NCBI GenBank assembly: GCA_035578905.1 | Contig: JAQJVL010000619.1 | Coordinates: 196,501 to 260,500, forward strand | Length of the DNA: 64,000 bases | Origin: Stictocephala bisonia | Lineage: Eukaryota > Arthropoda > Insecta > Hemiptera > Membracidae | Reading direction: 5' to 3' | Shown: positions 61,710 to 64,000 of the stretch, piece after piece | Numbering within the stretch: the first letter of the stretch is position 1 | How the letters are laid out: each line of letters opens with the position of its first letter | Notes under the pieces: model-generated | Told to the model about the DNA's origin: nothing | Databases searched by the model: none | The model's input: only the letters and a program-made list of their open reading frames with translations | Made by a program: the position numbers and the translations under genes

Positions 61710-62318
61710 TATTATTACAAATTTCCATCCTCTCATACAGTATCATTGAAACCGGACTTTCAGACCATGCTGGAAACCTTGTAACATTTTACTCAAAGAC
61801 ACCAGAGGTCAGTGTTGTCAAGTCACTAGGCGCTGCTTCTCAGAGGAAAATATTGGGAATTTTCTTTCTGAGCTGCAGGGGGAAGACTGGGATAATATTT
61901 TTAGCAATTCTACAGATATCAATGAAAACTATAAAATCTTCAATAATATTATTAGACAAGCAATGTTTTCAAATTTTCCTTACAAAAGTTCAAGGGCCAT
62001 CCATTCCCAAAATAGGCCCAAGAACTGGATTACAAATGGAATTCGCATTTCCAGTAAAAAGAAACGAGAACTGCATGAAAGAAGCAAATGGAATAAAGAT
62101 CCAGATTTTTGTCATTTGTTAAAAAATATAAGTCCATTAAAAAAAAAAAATGTGTTAAAGTAACCAAACTCAAATGCAACAATGACTATATTTTAAAATC
62201 TAAAAACAAAGTAAAGGCAGTTTGGGAGTTTTTTTTTTTGCAAAGGAGAGATGAACATGCAAGGGATGAGCACTAAAACTGGAGCTGAGAAAATTGTAGT
62301 GATATGTTATGATAATTA

Positions 62319-63321
62319 ATGAATGATGTGATAGCTAATAAAAATGACATAGCTCATTTGCTTTATGAATACCTTTGTAGAGTTGTTAGTAGACTAATAC
62401 TCGAGCCAAAACTTTTAGATGCTATAAGTCTAATCTCAAATAAGGGTGAGCCAAAAAATATTTTGATAAGTTTTAGATTGACAACAGAAAAGGAAGTCTC
62501 TTTGATAATATGATCTCTAGAATAAAAAAAGTCAGCTGGATCGGATGAGGAAAAAGATCATTTCTCTTAAAAAAATGCTCCCATTTACTGACTAAACCAT
62601 TGAAATTTCTCATTAACAATTCACTCCAGCAAAGAACTTTTCCAAATCATTTTTCATTTTCTATTATTAAAGCAATCTCATAAAAGAATAACTAAAACAC
62701 TTTAGATAATTTAAGACCTATCTCTCTTTTGTCAATTTTTTAAAAGGTTTATTATGAAAGAATATTTGCAAGACTCTGTGACTTTTTTAAGAATAATAAC
62801 CTATTGTCTCATTTCTTTACAATTTAGCTTCTACAAAGGTAGAAGTACAGTACTTGATATTTTTGATTTTGTGGATCGGGTGGCAAGTGCTGTGGATCGT
62901 TCACTGTTTGCAGTTGGTGCTTTCTGTGACCTATCCAAGGCATTCGACTCAGTTAATTTAGAGATCCTACTTGAGAAACTTAGGTGTTATGGAGTGGTAG
63001 GCACTGCTCTCAAGTGGGTTCAATTCTTCCTATTGGGCAGAGAACAAAAAGTTATTTTGAATGCTCAGATCCAGAGTAACTATCGTAAACTCGGGAGTTC
63101 CTCAGGGCTCAATACTGGGACCTCTTCTTTTTCTAGTATATTGTGATGACCTTCTTCAAATAGGTCTAACATCTAATGTACAAGTATTGATGTATGCTGA
63201 CTATATCTCCATTGTTGCCTCAAACTCAAACAAACACGAACTGTTAAAGTCTTTGGTTGGAGCTTTGGATAGGATGAATGAATGGTGCATTGTAAATGGC
63301 TTAAAACTAAACAAAAAATAA
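62319..63321 (+). pseudogene. Reverse transcriptase of the jockey/CR1-like element
   Basis: At 62754-63080: QFSFYKGRSTVLDIFDFVDR (usually GF..GRST), FAVGAFCDLSKAFDSVNLEI (motif A) and LEKLRCYGVVGTALKWVQFF. After a frame shift near 63085 it reads NSGVPQGSILGPLLFLVYCD (motif B) and VLMYADYISIVASNS. The catalytic YADD reads YADY at 63193-63204, so the enzyme would be dead even without the frame shifts. It ends LKLNKK at 63321. The region 62319-62750 is strongly decayed. Confidence 0.9.
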
Positions 63322-64000
63322 TTTATTAATTTTCATTTAAATAACACCAAAACTCTGCAATCAAACTTATCTTACCTGCCATCCCAATTTAACTTAGTTG
63401 TATCAACCAAATTTCTGGACTTAGAAATTGACTAGACTCTCTTATGGCGACAGCATGTCAATTTAATTTAATTGACTTTGATTTAATTCAATTGATAAAT
63501 TAATTGACAGGAAAGCAATTATGTTGAAACAATCTTTAAGTCATTCATATTTAATGTATAGTTATTTTTGTTTTATATATATCTTAATTAGCGTGTACAT
63601 AAATGTATGTTTCGATAAATACAGCTCTTTATTAGCCTAATTAGGCTAGAGAGCTCTATTAATACTGGGAACGTACATACAGTATGTACTTTTTATTAAT
63701 AAAATGATTGATTGAGTATTGCAATACCCAATTCACAGAACAACATTTTTAGAAAAATCTCCATCCTACATCTGCATGAAAATTTACAACAAATGCCCAA
63801 GCCACATTAAAAATGAACCCTCTCTTCAAAGATTCAAAGCACTGGTCATAGAATTTTTAATGCAAAACTGTTTCTATATGTTTTAGAATATTTAAGTCAA
63901 GAATAGAAAGAACAGTCTTGTAACTCTGACAACTTGACCTACCGTTTTTTTTATTTATGTTTTTAATATTACTTTATACATTGATTGTGTATATAATTTC
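63322..64000 (+). other. 3' part of the non-LTR element with AT-rich interruption
   Basis: KFLDLEID, stop, TLLWRQHV at about 63410-63460 parallels the FLG...D..LTW..H region of these ORF2 proteins. The stretch 63465-63715 is AT-rich with TCAATTTAATTTAATTGAC-like palindromic words and may be a further insertion. The C-terminal end follows at 63725-63885. Nothing is recognised after that. Confidence 0.55.

Larger units (their letters stand above)
60380..63885 (+). mobile_element. Jockey/CR1-like non-LTR retrotransposon, decayed and split by a mariner
   Basis: Endonuclease remains at 60387-60755: KKGIIECAAVYIKAAQPIVV, MCIYRPPK, then FLTRDFNIDTLTDD (usually GDFNID). Directly after the mariner it continues SIIETGLSDHAGNLV (usually TGLSDH.). 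Next come the linker (RPKNWITNGIRISSKKKREL, 62010-62075), the reverse transcriptase, and the usual C-terminal end at 63725-63885 (KSPSYICMKIYNKCPSHIKN, LQRFKALVIEFL). The 5' ORF1 is not seen. Between 63450 and 63720 an AT-rich stretch interrupts the C-terminal part. Confidence 0.88.

Overview
This window is animal, almost certainly insect, nuclear DNA; a hemipteran-like genome would fit but is not proven. It is AT-rich and intron-dominated. It has interstitial TTAGG runs (the insect telomere unit) and a dense mix of decayed transposons. The only host protein-coding gene I can support is groucho (gro, the Gro/TLE co-repressor) on the + strand. Nine exons between 37514 and 54151 splice in one frame to 1254 nt (418 codons). 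They cover the CcN region, the SP linker and WD40 blades 1-4. The N-terminal Q and GP exons and blades 5-7 are not in the window. The first 37.5 kb is therefore probably a giant upstream gro intron (or upstream DNA), and the last 9.8 kb is the start of another long intron.

Layout. From 0 to 26 kb there are nine tandem arrays with unrelated units of 31 to 131 bp. Several have higher-order structure, and one (860-2185) grew inside a copy of a dispersed element. From 16.8 to 17.8 kb lies a broken non-LTR reverse transcriptase. A Helitron-like 3' end at 25.2 kb leads directly into an in-frame 66-bp minisatellite. From 27.9 to 30.7 kb there is a Ty3/gypsy-like LTR element on the minus strand, with gag, zinc knuckles, protease and integrase but no reverse transcriptase, and with a SINE-like element nested in one LTR. 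From 31.5 to 36.5 kb there are SINEs and two large inverted-repeat retroposons. From 37.5 to 54.2 kb gro exons alternate with a MADF-carrying DNA transposon relic, a hAT element with perfect 8-bp target duplications, and a Tigger/pogo-like MITE that ends 66 bp before an exon. From 55 to 64 kb there are two mariner relics, two TTAA-flanked piggyBac-like elements, and a jockey/CR1-like retrotransposon that was split by one of the mariners.

The most unusual signal is a set of hammerhead-ribozyme-like cores in four retroposon remnants (33595-33952, 34710-34838, 50078-50122, 55692-55730). Each has CU(G/A)ANGA, one extra base, a stem II of different sequence, (G/A)AAA, a short stem III that is palindromic in the better copies, and a matching start to stem I. 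The best reading is Penelope-like or related retroelement termini. A second point of interest is a minisatellite present in opposite orientation in two gro introns, which could pair across two WD40 exons.

All calls come from reading the sequence; no database or folding program was run.
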